Source: Bradysia coprophila (taxonomy: Eukaryota; Arthropoda; Insecta; Diptera; Sciaridae). Taken from it: 64,000 nt of DNA. Below, piece after piece: positions 63,897 through 64,000 of this stretch (positions are counted from its first letter, which is position 1; each line of letters opens with the position of its first letter). The translations under genes were made by a program, and so were the position numbers. The notes beneath the pieces were generated by a model. That model was not told the DNA's origin. It did no database searches and saw only the letters and a program-made list of their open reading frames with translations. The stretch is taken from positions 1,314,133 through 1,378,132 of the forward strand of contig NW_023503456.1 in the NCBI RefSeq assembly GCF_014529535.1. The letters are read 5' to 3'.

Positions 63897-64000
63897 CTGA
63901 AAATTTATTTTTTTTATGCAAACAATGAGATGAATAGATAGAAAGAAACAAAAAGAGAAAATCGTCGGAGAATAAACCCGACGACACAATGGAAACAAAT

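Overview
The window is a piece of an AT-rich, repeat-laden arthropod nuclear genome, most likely an insect. Several things point this way: genes with short introns (about 60-200 bp) and GT-AG borders, an arthropod-type p53, an Ig-domain dpr-family exon pair, an ABCC/MRP transporter, and a typical insect mobilome (RTE-like, CR1/Jockey-like, BEL/Pao, Penelope-like, hAT, PIF/Harbinger-like and many foldback MITEs). No mitochondrial, bacterial or viral genome signature was seen. I cannot place the species from sequence alone.

Layout. 1-727: one arm of a dispersed repeat whose inverted copy lies at 12450-13221. 840-1220: RTE fragment. 1287-3178 (minus): p53, reconstructed here in five exons. 3180-12450: repeats, including a 2.6 kb foldback element (4605-7255) and a broken RTE copy (7264-8604). 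14394-15676: RTE 3' end split by a 1.08 kb hAT-type non-autonomous element. 15738-15969: a small MITE. 16269-21171: a unit bounded by 156 bp inverted repeats, holding a decayed BEL/Pao gag into which an apparently intact hAT transposon (16501-19597, perfect 8 bp TSD, four-exon transposase of about 676 aa) has inserted. 22330-23330 (minus): CR1/Jockey-like RT remnant. 24979-26291 and 36601-38001: two non-autonomous relatives of the hAT, each with its own perfect 8 bp TSD and the same CGG-rich subterminal arrays. 26640-30025, 30868-32432 and 33308-34427: three large inverted-repeat elements. 35034-35566 (plus): a compact TATA/ORF/AATAAA gene for a small secreted cysteine-rich peptide, interrupted by a frameshift. 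35954-36230: Penelope-like GIY-YIG endonuclease remnant.

38313-50376 (minus): a full-length ABCC/MRP1-type transporter, 11 exons and 1523 codons before the stop, with phase-consistent splice sites throughout. Its 12-codon first exon lies 6.8 kb upstream of exon 2; the intervening intron is packed with RTE pieces, MITEs and an 18 bp satellite. 50377-60512: intergenic sequence with many small foldback elements. 60513-63896 (minus): the last two visible exons of a dpr-family gene (end of the second Ig domain, then a hydrophobic C-terminal tail), separated by an intron that carries a 31 bp AT-rich satellite. The 5' part of dpr lies beyond the window.

The three host genes (p53, ABCC, dpr) share the minus strand but are unrelated in function. 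Most of the remaining sequence is transposon-derived. The items I would look at first are the intact hAT with its CGG-subterminal family, and the cysteine-rich peptide gene.
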